A stretch of 64,000 nucleotides of DNA, taken from Aquanectria penicillioides. Taxonomy: Eukaryota; Ascomycota; Sordariomycetes; Hypocreales; Nectriaceae. Positions within the stretch are counted from its first letter, which is position 1; each line of letters starts with the position of its first letter. The position numbers and the translations under genes are program-made. The stretch covers positions 930,001 to 994,000 of the forward strand of contig PYIU01000006.1 in assembly GCA_003415625.1 (NCBI GenBank), in the 5' to 3' direction. Below the pieces are notes generated by a model. The model made no database searches and was not told where the DNA came from. It saw only the letters and a list, made by a program, of their open reading frames with translations. This document shows positions 20,437-32,785 of this stretch, piece by piece.

Positions 20437-21605
20437 TCACATGAGCTTGGAGTTTGGTCTCGATTTACAGATATCTTCTGAGTAATTCCGAACCTCCATA
20501 CATTTCCAACTGGATTCAATAAGCAAGCGATCTGAACATCTTTTTCGTATTGATGCAAACCCCGTTCCTTTCCCTGGCCGTTTTACTCCGGTCTCATATA
20601 TCGTTCCTTCATCTATGTAGTTATTTAAGGCCGAGGCATCGAAAAACCAATTTGACCAGGGTCCACTCATGTCGGCCCATGTGCTGTCGAATGTACCCAT
20701 TTCCCCATCCTGCCAGTTCCTCATTCCCGACGGGTTCAATTCCGATGCTGCTGCGATAATCCCGTAAGTTTGGCAAGACCTCGTCATACCGTTGGCCAAG
20801 TGAGTCCCCCTCGACCCCGATCGAAAATTTGCCAAGAGCTTGTTCTGCAGCATCTGGCCGGATATGCGAGTACATGTACAGGGTTCCGGTGGAAGCAAAT
20901 TGCACATAGTTGACCATCCAAAACACCCTCGAGAACAAGCCCTTTTGTAGTAGGTAGTGGCATTTAGACACGGCTATATTCGCTGATTCAATCGCCTTGT
21001 CATGGCAGCGTTTAATCCATTGCTCCAGGCTAGTTTGGCCACTGGTATCGAGCTCAATCGAGTATAGAATGAACGGACGATACAACAGCAAGCTTATGGG
21101 TGCAAACATCAACTCGAGTGTGCACATCTGCCGCTGAGTGACAACTGACAATGCTGACTGCGGCAGTACCACGTAATTGAGGTATGGCGGGAGATTCTCT
21201 TGCCACTTAGTAAGGTCCTTCTCGAACTCCATGGCAGACTCATGCAAGTGGGCGATGGTTCGTGGACGTAGCCGTGGAGGCAAGGTCTGATGGATGCGTG
21301 CTAGGTTGAGAGGGTTGTATGACCCTGGATTTTTCGGAAGCAGCCGTCGCAGGCACAGAAGCCGGCGGGGTAGTGTACGATGTGCCCGGTGGTCTTTCAG
21401 CAGAACCCAGAGCAACAGTAGGCATATACTCGCAGTTTTGCCCCTGCTGCTGACAGCGGCTGCAGGGCATGTGTCCTGAACACCGCGTTTTCTCCCTACC
21501 CGGCCGGCTATTACTGCTGAGCCTCTGTCGTGCTGCCGGTGGCCGGGGATATCTCACTCTCTGCATGCGTTACATGCATTTTGGATTTTGGCCACCTTGA
21601 CGCTA
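20437..21605 (-). pseudogene. Zn2Cys6 transcription factor, degenerate and internally shortened
   Basis: A binuclear zinc cluster can be read by removing a GT-AG intron between ACNACRE and EKTRC. The six cysteines then have CX2CX6CX5CX2CX6C spacing (CNAC...KTRCSGHMPCSRC). Only about 60 residues later, in another frame, comes the C-terminal half of a fungal-specific regulatory domain (MLFAPISLLLYRPFI-like segment near 21090, then a long helical part). The tail switches frame once more near 20720 to reach DMSGPWSNWFFDASALN, a usual C-terminus. The first half of the middle homology region is missing. The 5' end is uncertain: an ACTAAC branch and CTAG acceptor precede 21592, so a small upstream exon is likely lost or unseen. 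Confidence 0.7.
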
Positions 21606-22213
21606 GAGCCGGCACCGTTAGTATGAGTCTATCTTCTTTTCCTATTGTTTCGCGTCATCTGTCCATTTATTTGGTAGGGGACAATGGTCAAGGTTGACGC
21701 CAGCGGTCTGCGCTCGGTCCGGACTTCCACGATCCAAGTCCCTTCAAATTCATCATCTGAGAATCATATCCCGGTTTATGACAGTGCGTTGATGAGTAGG
21801 CTTTACCCGAGAGGATCAGGATAGTTTTGCTTTCGCCAGACCAAATCTACGGAGAAGATCATCAGCCCAGAGGGAGCTGACTTAACCCCAGATTCGGTTG
21901 CTGAGGTCCGTTGGGGGCCTGCAACATCCCCTGCGGGGCAGATTGGGGGTGCTGAAATTGATACGGGAATGATCGGCGTGGTGGTTTCATGCGGGTCCAT
22001 ACTTTGGAGCCTAGTATCGCAGTTGTATATCGCTCTGAGTCAGTTGAATTCTCTCCTCTCTCCCTGTGTTGAGATTTGAAGGGCGTTGAGACAAACATGT
22101 ACTCCCGTAGGGATGAGTATGTTTGTATTCATTCTTGATCTTCTCCTTACTATTTAATATCTACACTGATTACGACATCTCCCACACCTATGCTAAGAGG
22201 ATGCACTAAAGCA
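21606..22213. other. Intergenic region
   Basis: Minus-strand frames at 21803-22098 are open for 60-80 codons but resemble nothing I know. The stretch may contain the lost first exon of the regulator pseudogene. Confidence 0.4.
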
Positions 22214-23843
22214 TCATGGCATGTATTTAAACCCACTAGCTTGCTGCACTTCAGTGGGACCACTCTTACCCAGCGGCATACTGTTGTCCATTTTCCAGTT
22301 CTGTTTCTTCAAATACAAGCGAGTAATCGTTGCGAAGACAATAGCGCCAGCCGCCGAGACTAGGTTCACTGGGAACGCGACGAAGTATCGCGGGGCTCCA
22401 TTGTAAAGGTATGGGGTCCGAACGTTTGGAGTATTGCACGAAGCAATGATGATTGCAACAGCAGTTGCTCGCTTTGCGACTGGTTGATTGATAGTCTTGG
22501 TAACCCACGAGAGCAAAATTGTTGAGCCTGAGTAGAATGATCCGAGCATAAGCATCATTGCCGTGTATCGCGCACTAGTGTTCAGCGTCGAGATTGCAAT
22601 CACTTTCGCGACGAGTGTGACTCACAAGGGGCCAACGATGTGATAATACCTCTCCCTAGTTTTGTCGAAGTAGAAACTATTGGCGAGCATGGCGAAGCAG
22701 CAGAGAACAAACGGCGGTGCCGTGAGCAAGAAGGTGACTGTTCGCGAATAGCCTAGGGTGGCAACGACGGGTGGGAAAAGCTGGTATCGCCAGCGGATAT
22801 GAATATGCAGTATAGAGTTGCCAGCGTCAACCAGGTCTTGGGATCCCGAATAGTCAGAATGAAGCCTTGCCTGGCCGTAAGCTCAGCTCGGTTATCCTGC
22901 TGACCTAGGTCCTCTTCATAATTCCATCGAACCCACTCTCGTTCGACTTCGTTGAGGGATCGAACACCGTCGATTGAGTTTGGTAGAACGAAGCAGAAGA
23001 TGGTGGCTAGCCTAATAGTAACGGCATCTTCAACGAGGAAAAGCTGTGCAGAGTGTTAGTTACGGAATTGGGAACACAAAGAATGCACCGGTGAATTTTC
23101 TCACGTACCCATCTCCATCCCTCAAGTCCAAACCGCCCGTCAAGCTCCAGGGTTGGGATCGGTAATGGTGAGCCAAAAGCACTGCCAAGCTATGATCTAG
23201 AGGAAAACAATGACGCTCGGAATGTGTATCGTTTACGGTTGTAAATTAGGGAGAGATAAAAGAGAGCGCCTGGGACGAAGATAGCCTCAACAAATCCGAT
23301 GAAGAATCGTGCGACGGCTAAGCTGGGAAAGATCTTGACGACGGTCTGGGCGGCGGATATAAGACCCCATAGCCATGGCGCTGCAGATATATTCGACCGG
23401 CAGCTTGATCTTTCCAAGCATCATGTTGGATGGAACCTGTATAATGACTGCTATCAACACTGATTACTATAATGTATGCCTTTTTTTTATTTTAAAAAGA
23501 CCTTTATATAACTTACTGTATCCCACAAGGAGTATAGAAACACATGCTTGATACTGTGAGCAGACATGTGAAGATCGTCCATGATTCCCGCCAACTTTGC
23601 CGATGCGATATTATTTCTATCCAAGTAGTTAATAGTATACATTAACATGAGTACGGGAAGGATAATAATATCCATCTTCAGAGTTGCTCTTCTCTCAAGT
23701 GCATTGTATTCCTCTGTTGATAGCTCGCGAAGGCATTCTGGCATCGCATGAACCGCATGAGATCATTTGTCGGTTTCGGGGGATGCCGCCACCTCTTCGA
23801 ACGAGGATCGGGCACGAGACTCGACTTTTTCAAAGTCGCCCAT
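22214..23843 (-). pseudogene. Allantoate-permease-type MFS transporter, heavily disrupted
   Basis: The protein is recognisable end to end as an anion:cation symporter of the Dal5/TNA1 group: MDIIILPVLMLMYTINYLDRNNI in TM1, then FFIGFVEAIFVPGALFYLS, and a C-terminus YLKKQNWKMD...QQASGFKYMP. Lesions seen from the start at 23843 are: TGA at 23763-23765; an out-of-phase first intron join near 23470-23510; one base missing in the GGGG run near 23365; TAG at 23190-23192 replacing a Gln (C to T); one base missing in the TTTT run near 22776; and TGA at 22622-22624. A normal intron remains near 23046-23110. So many independent hits make a true pseudogene likely even if some are sequencing errors. Confidence 0.85.
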
Positions 23844-24531
23844 GATTGGCTACTTGAAATAATTTTTATGACAGTATTTGGTAAAATTCCCAGCCCGTTT
23901 GGAGTTGCGTGTCGATATGTTTTTCTCCTCGGTGTAGTTGGCTGGAAGGCAAAGCTGTTTTTGTGCTCGGACGCTTCCCAGCGGTAAATCAAGGAAGCCA
24001 ACCCAACTTCCACATTCCCTGCAAGATTTCAAACCGAGGAAGATGATAAAGTCTGCTGACCGACTTGCATCCTCTGCTGATACCTTCTCCGAGGAATCTG
24101 GGGTGCATCGCTAGAATCTGGGGTTGAACTCAGTAGGCCGTCCTGACTGCGGGGGGAAGCAGGGTTCCCCAGAGCTTTACTCAAAGCGTTCCCCGGGCCG
24201 CTCCGATTGGCTTTACTGGGAATACGAGTCGTGACACTCAAGCTATTCTCAACACTTTGCACAACTTGGTTTCCCCGAACGTTTCAATTATGGAAGTATC
24301 CTTGCTAAATGGGAAAGCAATATATGGTGTTTGATGTTTTAGTATTCTTTTTCCAACCCCACACTAATAAGTTTGGGTCCGACCAACAGATGCAAGATTT
24401 CTTCCCGTCCATCCCCATCTATCTTTTTTTTTTGTGTTCCCCGATGCCTGTTACACCATGATTCATGGTTTGATATATGTGTGTCTTTAATATAGTCATC
24501 CAAAGCCTCTTCTTAATTTCCCACCTGAACA
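23844..24531. other. Intergenic region
   Basis: It holds the former promoter of the transporter pseudogene and the 3' flank of the next MFS gene. No feature is supported. Confidence 0.45.
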
Positions 24532-26150
24532 CTAGACCCAAGCCCAAACAAGAGACCCAAGCCCTTGCTTTCGTGTCTTGACTAATCTCGCCGCAAAGAT
24601 GAATGTGGTTGCTAGCAGCATGGAGGTTCCAGAGAAGACCTGTGCTCCAATATATTTACCACCCTGAGAATTAATGATCGCTCCAGCTATCGGCGAACCT
24701 GTCAAAGTGGCAAAGCTGACAATGGTGCAGACCATGCCCATCCTCGTGCCCTGCTTCTGCGGGTCTGTAGTTAGACTTGAGAGTCCAGCAGGGAACAAAC
24801 TTTGGACACCGCCGACCACGAAGCCGTAAATGGCTGCCCAGGCGTACAGCCCCGACAGAGCACTTACTGCAGCCCAGCAGTACATGATGATGCCCGCCAA
24901 GAACGAACACCACATGTACACATTGACAGGACCGACAAAATCGCCAATGTAGGCGGGAATAATTCGGCCGGGACCTCCGACTCCATTGAGGACGAGAAGA
25001 AGATCCAATGAAGAGGAGTATGAGAGACCCATAATGTCGCGGGAGTATGCAGCGACGTAGTGGAAGGCAAAGTATGTTGACCAGAAGGCCTGACTGTGGT
25101 TAGTAACCGAGGTCGACACTTCGGAAACGCAAACTTACCATGAAAGCTCCTACGGCATAGAATGTATACTCTAGTTCTCTGAATGCACCCCACTCGACCA
25201 ATGGACCTGAGCTTCGTGGCGGAAGCCGTGACTGGAGGAAGAAGCCGGCGAAAATTAGCGTTCCAATTTGAATGAATCCAATTGTTCGCAGGGTCCACGC
25301 AAGTCCAATTTGAGGAAGCAACTGCCTGGCCATGCTAGGGAAGATGAGACCACCTGTAGTGCTGCCGGCTGCCTGGAGGCCAAAGGCCAGGGAGCGCTTC
25401 TTTGCGAAGTAGGTTGACATTACAGTCATGCTAGGAGTGAACAGAAGGCCATTTCCAAGGCCGAGACAGATCCCCTGGGCAAGGATGAACTGCCAGTAGC
25501 TAGTACAAAATGAGGCAGAAAACATGCCGAGGGCAACTAATATAACACCAGTCATGTACAGGGCACGAAAGTACCCAGCATCTGTTAAGCGACCCGCGAA
25601 AGAGCCAATGAAGAAGAGGAGGAAGACTTCCAAGGACCCAATCCACGAAATGTCCTCTGGTGGGCGATCTAGCAGGTTCATGTAGTATGACTGAAACACA
25701 CCGAAGGAATTGACAACACCCCTACCAAAGTCAGCGATGTCGTGGCCGGGCCGGTCTCGGGAGGGGGCGTGGTGCCTTACCAGGTATTCATTGTCACGAG
25801 ATGATTTCCCAAGACTGCAACCATGATTATTAATGACCATATGCATTGCATCGGCGTGGTGACTCACCGGACATCCAGGCTCGAAAACCTCCATCAGGAG
25901 GGGGTTCAATGACAATGTCAGCTCTCGAGCGTATTCTGCTCATGATGGTGCCCAGAGTGCTCATGGGCTCAAGATCCTGTCCCTGAGCGTTTGAAGTTTC
26001 CCGGCGAGTTCCATCTTCGTGGTCGCTGTCAGAGGACGACGATCGGGTGCGTTGCTCAGACATTTCTGGTTGCTTGTCATAGTGTTGTTGGGTTTTCTCT
26101 AAGCCCCCACTGGCCTTGTGAGGAGCCGAGTTTGAAGCGTTGCCGGCCAT
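24532..26150 (-). CDS. MFS transporter, monocarboxylate-transporter-like (MCT family)
   Basis: Four exons (26150-25868, 25814-25781, 25721-25139, 25089-24532) join in phase to 485 aa, all with GT-AG introns. A long polar N-terminus (about 85 residues, Ser/Asp/Glu-rich) precedes PPDGGFRAW, the conserved DGG/W signature before TM1 in fungal MCT-like carriers. The sequence then runs VVNSFGVFQSYY, SWIGSLEVFLLFFIGSFAGRLTDAGYFR (the RLTD-G loop between TM2 and TM3) and GICLGLGNGLLFTPSMTVMSTYF. About 12 membrane segments are apparent. Such proteins carry monocarboxylates or other small organic anions, or export metabolites. It is the only undamaged gene between 18.8 and 30.6 kb. The very small second exon (34 nt) is supported by phase on both sides. 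Confidence 0.92.
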
Positions 26151-27751
26151 GTCAGTTACTCGTCAAGGGGATGTAGCCAGGACATAAATCAGCAACCTGA
26201 AAATCCAGACAAGAACTTAGAAACATAAAAAGAAAGAAAGAAGAAATTGCCTCCAATTCATGAGAAAGCTACCTGAGAATCTTACAGGATCCACAATGTT
26301 GATGGTGGAGCAGCGTTTGATCTGAGAAACCCCCACAACCCCCGACTTTTCCCTTCCGCCAAGTGGGTTAAGAACTATTCTTCTCCCAGAAGCTGGTGGC
26401 AGCCGACTGGCTGTGGCCGTGAGTTTGCCCCGGTAAAATACTTGGGGGTGTTTCCCGACACGGTCAAGGCCTGACTAATATTAGATGAAGAGATGGATTG
26501 GGCCGAGTCAGTTTTGAGTCGCAAGGCGTCATCGCCCTCACATTCCCCATGTGAGAAAAATGGGCTAGAGCACCGCGGAAACTTGCTTAGCCCAATACAT
26601 ATGATGCGAATTGAATTGTAATAAATAGAGAGTCCCAAACTGAATCCTCAATTTGAGAATGCTAGCAGCCTAAGCCCATCGTCTCCAGAAGTAATTGCCG
26701 GCGTTTATTTCCCGAGCGACGAATGGCTGTCCGAAGTCGGCGGGTTTTCGGGACAGCATTCCGAGGAACCTTGACACCTTGACCACCCGCTCGTGATGAT
26801 CACCAAATAGGCAAGCAAGTATTATTAGTGTTCTCTCGACTCCCTCGACTTCTCACCCAGCGAGTAGTAGACTCCCCAAAAGGTCGAATTGCTGCCTAAT
26901 AAGCGCTTTGGAAACAAAACTCGTGCCATATGACCTCAAAATTTCAGTGCCACCAAATTTACACTTCCTGACAATCGGAACCAATAGCCCGGATTCATCA
27001 GGGCCTCCCTCAATGCTGCCAGTTCACTGTTGTACTGTGCCCACTTTTCCCTTTTCCGAAATTACAACAATGGGGCACGAGACGACAATGTCAAGCCTGA
27101 AGGGAAAAAAAAAAAAAAAAAGGAAATTAACTATTAGAAAATTTTTCAACAAGAATGATGTGACGGAGGATCGACGTGCATTTCCGGTATGCCCCACTCT
27201 GTGGTGTAACTTCCCCCCAGGCATTGCAGATTTAGGAAAATGTGAACATCCATCCATCGACATTTTTGAGTTTCACGCTCCACACTACGCACTTTCAACG
27301 AGCGTCCGGCTATTGATTTACTGTTTACTATCCGCGTAGCTCAATTTACTTAGCATTCTTACAGGTTTAAGATTTTGAATTCCTGTTGTATCTGAATACC
27401 GTTCTTAAGGTGTGATTGAGAGGTACCCATCTGTGGATTCAGAGGAATATCCATCGCAGGCAAATTAACCTCAAGCCCCAACTACACCGTGCTATGGGAA
27501 TATCAAGCTCTTGCGAAGGTCAACTATCCTGTCTCTCTGGCTGACAAAGTCTCAGCAGCGTTCCTGGCTACATATAGCAATAGGAGTGTTATGTAAATAA
27601 AGAAAAGTGACGAAGCATCTATGTCACGCTAAAGACGAACGTCCCTTGCGGGACTAGTAAGGTGCTCCTATATCTCGTGACAATCGATATGTTTTATACC
27701 ACTGTATTACTACCCTTCTTCCTTGTACTCTAGCGTCCCTCAACTCTTCTC
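26151..27751. other. Intergenic region with poly-A tract
   Basis: It is the promoter of the MCT-like gene and a further stretch without a credible gene. A 17-nt A run lies at 27105-27121 and would be part of any plus-strand frame read through it, which argues against the frame at 26908-27339. Confidence 0.5.
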
Positions 27752-29090
27752 TTACTCCTTATCTCTACTGGGGGCTTTCATCTGGTGGGTCCAAGGAATA
27801 TCTCCATGGAGTGGCTCCTTGCAGGGCACGTAATCCAGCACAAGAGCGTTTCGGATCTGCCGCGGCGCAAGATACTTCAGCATCAGGCCCTCGACAAACT
27901 CAGACGAAAATAGGTATCGGGGCAGAATATAATATTTCCAATTTTCCCAAGCATGCATTCGGGTCATTTGAAACGACCGAGAGGCATCAGGCTGAATGGC
28001 ACTGCGTCGCTCGGTTTGGTACTCTTGAAATACCCCCGAGAGAGCTTCGTTGCTAGGGAGTTTTCCTGGTGTCTCATTGACCAACTTGAATACTCTGTTG
28101 CATAGTGCTGCGATGTCTTGGATTCCAGTTTGTTCGTGGAAGGGGACACTGGCCAAAACACACACCCCACCCAGAAGGGTATAGGGTAAGTAGATTCGGT
28201 GATGACCGAATAGCCTTTCGAAGCAGCAGCGAACAACTTGGGAGAGTGTTAGAGCATCTGATCAGAAGCTCTGGAGTGCCCCTAAAAGAAAAGGAAAAGG
28301 AATATAAAGCGGGAAGTCATAAATAAAGGAATGTCATAAGGGGGCTGCACTGGGACTTCAATCGAGTCTAAATGCAAGGAATTTAGGATTTCAAAATAAG
28401 AATTGGTTGGAGAAAACTGCCTGTTCATTTCCTATGTCTCTGAGGTCCCTTTTATCTTCCTTGACCAACCTGATGACAGATTGATCCACATTACCCTAGA
28501 CCCCAACTCACCAGTCTGGAAACCCAAGCCGGCGTTCGGGGTAAATTTATGACACGCGTCACCCACCAACGGGATACGGCCCCAAGACCAATGCTCCAAG
28601 ACTCCTTCCTCCAGGTTGGCCATGCCAGCAGTCAGCTTCTTTGCATAAAAATCACTAACTGTGAGAGTATCCGTGGCAGGGAAGCTTGCAAATCTAGACG
28701 CGAATTCTTCGACATCTTCGTCAGTGTAATTTGTGCGCTCTCGTGTGGGCTCTGGGAGTCTCTCATACAAAAAGATCCAGCCCCAGTCAAGACCTGTCAG
28801 GTATATAACTGATTGATCTGTATGTTGAGTCTCAAATGCCTCTCCAGAATCCGACGGTCGTGGGAAGCTGCACCACATACACCGATGGTGGAGAGGAATG
28901 GCACTTCAAGGTCCCATTCGGTTTTGGGTCCGCATGCTAGGGCCATTTCCCGCATGAGACGACGCGTTTTGCTGTGGACACCGTCGGCGCCAAGCACCAT
29001 GGTTCCTTCATAACTACTTCCGTCTTCGCAAGTGACTCTTACCGAAACCATGAAAGGCGCGTGTCTGCCCTCATTGCCTGATATGTCGCC
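27752..29090 (-). pseudogene. FAD-dependent monooxygenase, 5'-truncated and interrupted
   Basis: This is a group A flavoprotein hydroxylase (salicylate hydroxylase-like). The motif VLGADGVHSKTRR (the DG motif) is near 28960-29000, and GDACHKFTPNAGLGFQTG (the GD motif binding FAD ribityl) is near 28510-28560. The C-terminal domain continues at 28135-27752 (TGIQDIAALCNRVF onward). The N-terminal GxGxxG dinucleotide-binding segment is absent, because sequence above about 29090 belongs to a plus-strand hydrolase. The frame shifts near 28870. The expected continuous stretch QTG-IQDIA is split by about 370 bp that does not look like a proper intron: it has a GTGAGT donor, but no in-phase acceptor was found. 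It is not functional as it stands. Confidence 0.78.
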
Positions 29091-29120
29091 CGCTTCAATT
29101 GCAGAAGCGAATGTTTGGTG

Positions 29121-30642
29121 GTAACATAGCCCGAAGGACGCCATATGGCAAGCAAAATAGCAAGCCCCACCTTGATGAGATGCCATGCCGAGCAGGGGTT
29201 CCCAAGGAGAGGCTTTCGGGCTTAGAGACCTGTGAGGGCCTAGATCCTGCTTTCTGGTGTCCCCGCGACTACGCAATCGTCAATGTGGACATCCGTGGCG
29301 CACGGTCATCTGAAGGCGACTTGTTGATATTCGGTCACCAGGAAGCTCAAGATGGAGCCGAGTTTGCCACATGGGTCTCCAAACACCCATGGTGCAATGG
29401 AAAAGTTTCCTTCACCGGTAATAGTTGGCTGGCAATAGCACAATGGCGAATCGGCAGCTTGCGACCCAAAGGTCTAGCTGCATTAGCTCCCTGGTTTGTC
29501 TGCCCCTGCTGATATCACAGCAAAATGGGAAATGCTTATCAACAAGTGGAATACGCAGGGAAGGGTTTTGCGATTTCTTCAGGCATCAGATGTGTGCAGG
29601 AGGAATTCCGTTTGCGGGATTCCACCTCGACATCCAGAGTGCGTTTCACCATCCTTCGCCTTCGTCGTCTGTTTTCTCGCACACAATACCAAAATTGAAG
29701 GGCAATTAGGCGGTCAGAATCGGATGGAACACCCCGTCACATACCTCGAGTCCCACGGTACCTGGGATGCATACTGGCAAGACAAGTTGGCTCACCCCGA
29801 ATGGATCAACGTTTCCATCTATGTTGTAGGCTCGTGGACCAACCTTGTTCATACCCCGGGGACTTTTAAGGCCTGGAGCTCTTTACCCGAAGACTTGCCT
29901 AAGTGGCTTCGAGTACACAACACCATGGAGTAGCCTGATTATTACAATGATAATTCCCAAAGGGGTCTCCTACGCTTTTTCGATTACTGTCTCCATGGGA
30001 AACCCGAAAATGATTGGACATCAACTCCAAGGGTCCGACTTAGCATTTTCAACTCTGGCCTTGCCTATCGAGAGGACACTGTGAATCGCCCTGAATCCGC
30101 TTTTCCTCAGGCACGAACGCAATACAAACGATATTATTTAACAGGGGATAACTAACTAACGCTGCGACCGGTTGGATCGAGTAGTTCACTTCAGTATGGA
30201 TCCTCCTCTGGGAGTCTAGTGTTTCAATATCGGATGCCGGAATTCATCGAGGCAACAGGGTAATTTATGGCACACCTAGTTATGTCTTGCGATGATCATG
30301 ACGAAATGGATGTGTTTGTCCGCGTGCAGCGCCTGTCCTCCAACAAACAAAGACAAGGAGTTGTGCCGACCAAGCTCACAAGCGCATCCCTACAACGTCT
30401 GCCAAAATTCATTCATGACTCGCAAATCAAAATGAAATACGCCGAAGGGGCATTTTAATGGGGACCTGATGGCCAGCTTGGATCGGGATTTGGACTGGGA
30501 AAAGACATGAAAAAAAGCAAAATCGCTGAACCTTTTTACACCTTGGAAAAGAGAATTCCACTAAAGAGAGGTGAGGAGAGGGTTTTAGATATTCCTTTAA
30601 GGCAATACGGTCTATATTGGGAGGTAGGTGCATCAAATGAGT
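29121..30642 (+). pseudogene. CocE/NonD-type alpha/beta hydrolase, 5'-truncated with stops
   Basis: The readable parts are a CocE/NonD-like acyl esterase of the X-Pro dipeptidyl-peptidase (S15) fold. RTPYGK comes near 29136, then DYAIVNVDIRGARSSEGD, then WCNGKVSFTGNSWLAIAQW (nucleophile Ser in GNSW), then a C-terminal jelly-roll with CDDHDEMDVFVRVQ. A frame change occurs near 29500. In the last 900 bases one frame is continuous but has four stops: 29931-29933 (TAG replacing Trp), near 30153, near 30261, and 30456-30458. The normal N-terminus before RTPYGK is missing. Its 5' end abuts the lost 5' end of the minus-strand monooxygenase. Confidence 0.78.
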
Positions 30643-32785
30643 AGCTTGCGCACTGATGATTAATTAACGAACGGGGTTTCTAGAAAGGTGATTATATGCA
30701 GCTTGTAGTTTCGGACCGTTCGCTGTTGGTTTTCCCCTGCCAAACATTGAAATCCATCGTCTGAAGAACAAGGGGAGCCACACACTTCATATTGGTACTC
30801 ATGGTAAGGATAGTTCTTACCTTCTGGTTCCACATGAATAGACGCATGCAGTTAGATCAAGGAGTAATTCAGTTAAATGTCGTCGCAAGTAGAGCTGGGT
30901 AGAACCTAGCAGTTGCACTGTTATTCTATAGGCAGACTTATTACCATAGGCGTTGGCCCATTCATTTGATCACGATTTGATAGGAACAACTGCTTTCATA
31001 TCGTCATTGTGATCTGAAGCGATATTCTTGACACGGCCACATACTCCCGAGTAGGGACTTGATTTGATGATTTTTGTACTTTCGTTCCAATAAAGTAGAA
31101 ATAAAAATGATGTTAAATTTAGCTTCATTTGGCCTTGGGGTTCGAATTAAAAATAGAATACTCGTTCGGTAACTACGTACACGTGTACTGCTTACGTAGT
31201 CTCGTCATCTATCTAGCCTAATAATAAACGAGATGGAAATCGACAGTTGTTTTGAAAACAAATTTAGACTGAATTTGGGAAGAGTATGACGTAAATAAAT
31301 GATATGTCGCTTCAACTAAGGCTAAAAAGGACGAAGAGGTAGTCTACTAGGATACAATATTCTCGAATAAGCTTCAATTTGCTACGACACTTGTTTAACT
31401 CCCCATAAGGGTGTGACACTAGCTTGCTCTGAGCCGTTGTGATCGACCGCCTACGTCACCTACTCCTAAAGCCGCCCGTGCATTTCTGAATTGGTCCATT
31501 GGGAAATTAGTGTACCAATTCGCGATTGCCAGTGGCCATGGGTATCAAAATTCAGTGCTCTCCCATTTTAATGATGAACTATGGACCGGTGCTCTCTGAT
31601 GTAACAACAAGTAGTGTCTCAATAGCACTTATGGGCCCCGAATAGTGAAACAGGTCTTCGATTGATACAAAATCTGACGTCTGGATCTGAGTCTGTACGT
31701 ATACTGAGTAGACATCCGTGATAGACCATCCGGTGTGTCAATTTCCCCAAAACGGGACATGGAGGGGCTAGGAATTATTATTGAAGCCATAATGTCAACT
31801 AGTCAAAGGGCTGCTGCATTAGGAAGTGGAAAAATCAGGAGTTCACTCTGAAATCTTTTTCTTCAGGTACGGCGAGATGTTTGTTGGTTTGTGCCTTAAC
31901 TTGAAGGCTTCCCTATTCCTGACGGCGTGTAGCTCTTGATGGTGTCTCGGAGAGACCTCAATGGAAAGGTGATTTGTGTTTCCAGGACAGCCACGCTAAG
32001 CATCAGATCTCAGAGTTTTGTGTCAACGTCCATGCCGGATGTCAGCATGGTTAACGCTGGAGAAGCATATCTTCAACAATAGCTCACCCGATCTCCTTGG
32101 ACGATTAGTAGATCTTTTGAATCAATTTAATTGACATTGCTAGCGCATAGAGCAGCAATATTAAATCAAGAAAGGAAGAAAAACCATGTTAGTGGTGAGC
32201 ATGCGAAACGTGGCACTCGCGTAAGTAAGGCAAAAGGTAGTTGATCAACACGAGATGATAAGGAGCCTAGCTAGCCGTACTACCAATAATCTCGATAATC
32301 TCGGTTTCACTACACTTAGTGTACGGTCGGTTTGTGCACAGCCAGGTGGCTGAGTTTGGGCCACGACGCTTTGATATAACTCCCAATCATGCGAACCATA
32401 GAAAGTGCCCCCTTTCAAGATTTGGTGTTTCCACCATCTGGGCCAGAACCTGGCAGACTCCGAGATGACGCCTCGGGGTAATTTGAAGCACCGACCTGCA
32501 TTATGTCAGCGGAAGTTTGGTCCAATAAGCGACCGGGAAATGCTTGCGTGGCTTGGACAGTTGAAACGTGGGATTCACAAAGCGCCGACATTGACCTCCG
32601 TCCCGCTGAGTCAGCGGCGAATAGCAGCCTATAGAGGCACACGACCGCCACTTTTCCACCTTACACAGGATTCTGGCCATGTCTTCTCGAACCAGCGGGA
32701 AAAAGAAAAATCGGGACATGTTCCCCGGCATGCCGTGGCTTTCTTTTCTCCCGTAGTGCTCTGTCTTATTGATTGTCCCTGCAAG
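30643..32785. other. Long intergenic region, no gene seen
   Basis: About 2.1 kb. The composition is moderately AT-rich and the only frames are short and unstructured. The plus-strand frame from 32405 runs into the next gene's first exon and is probably leader sequence. No tRNA or repeat is recognised. Confidence 0.45.

Noticed and set aside
26908..27339. 143-codon plus-strand frame
   Set aside because: A third of it depends on a 17-A run read as lysines, and the rest has no protein-like pattern.
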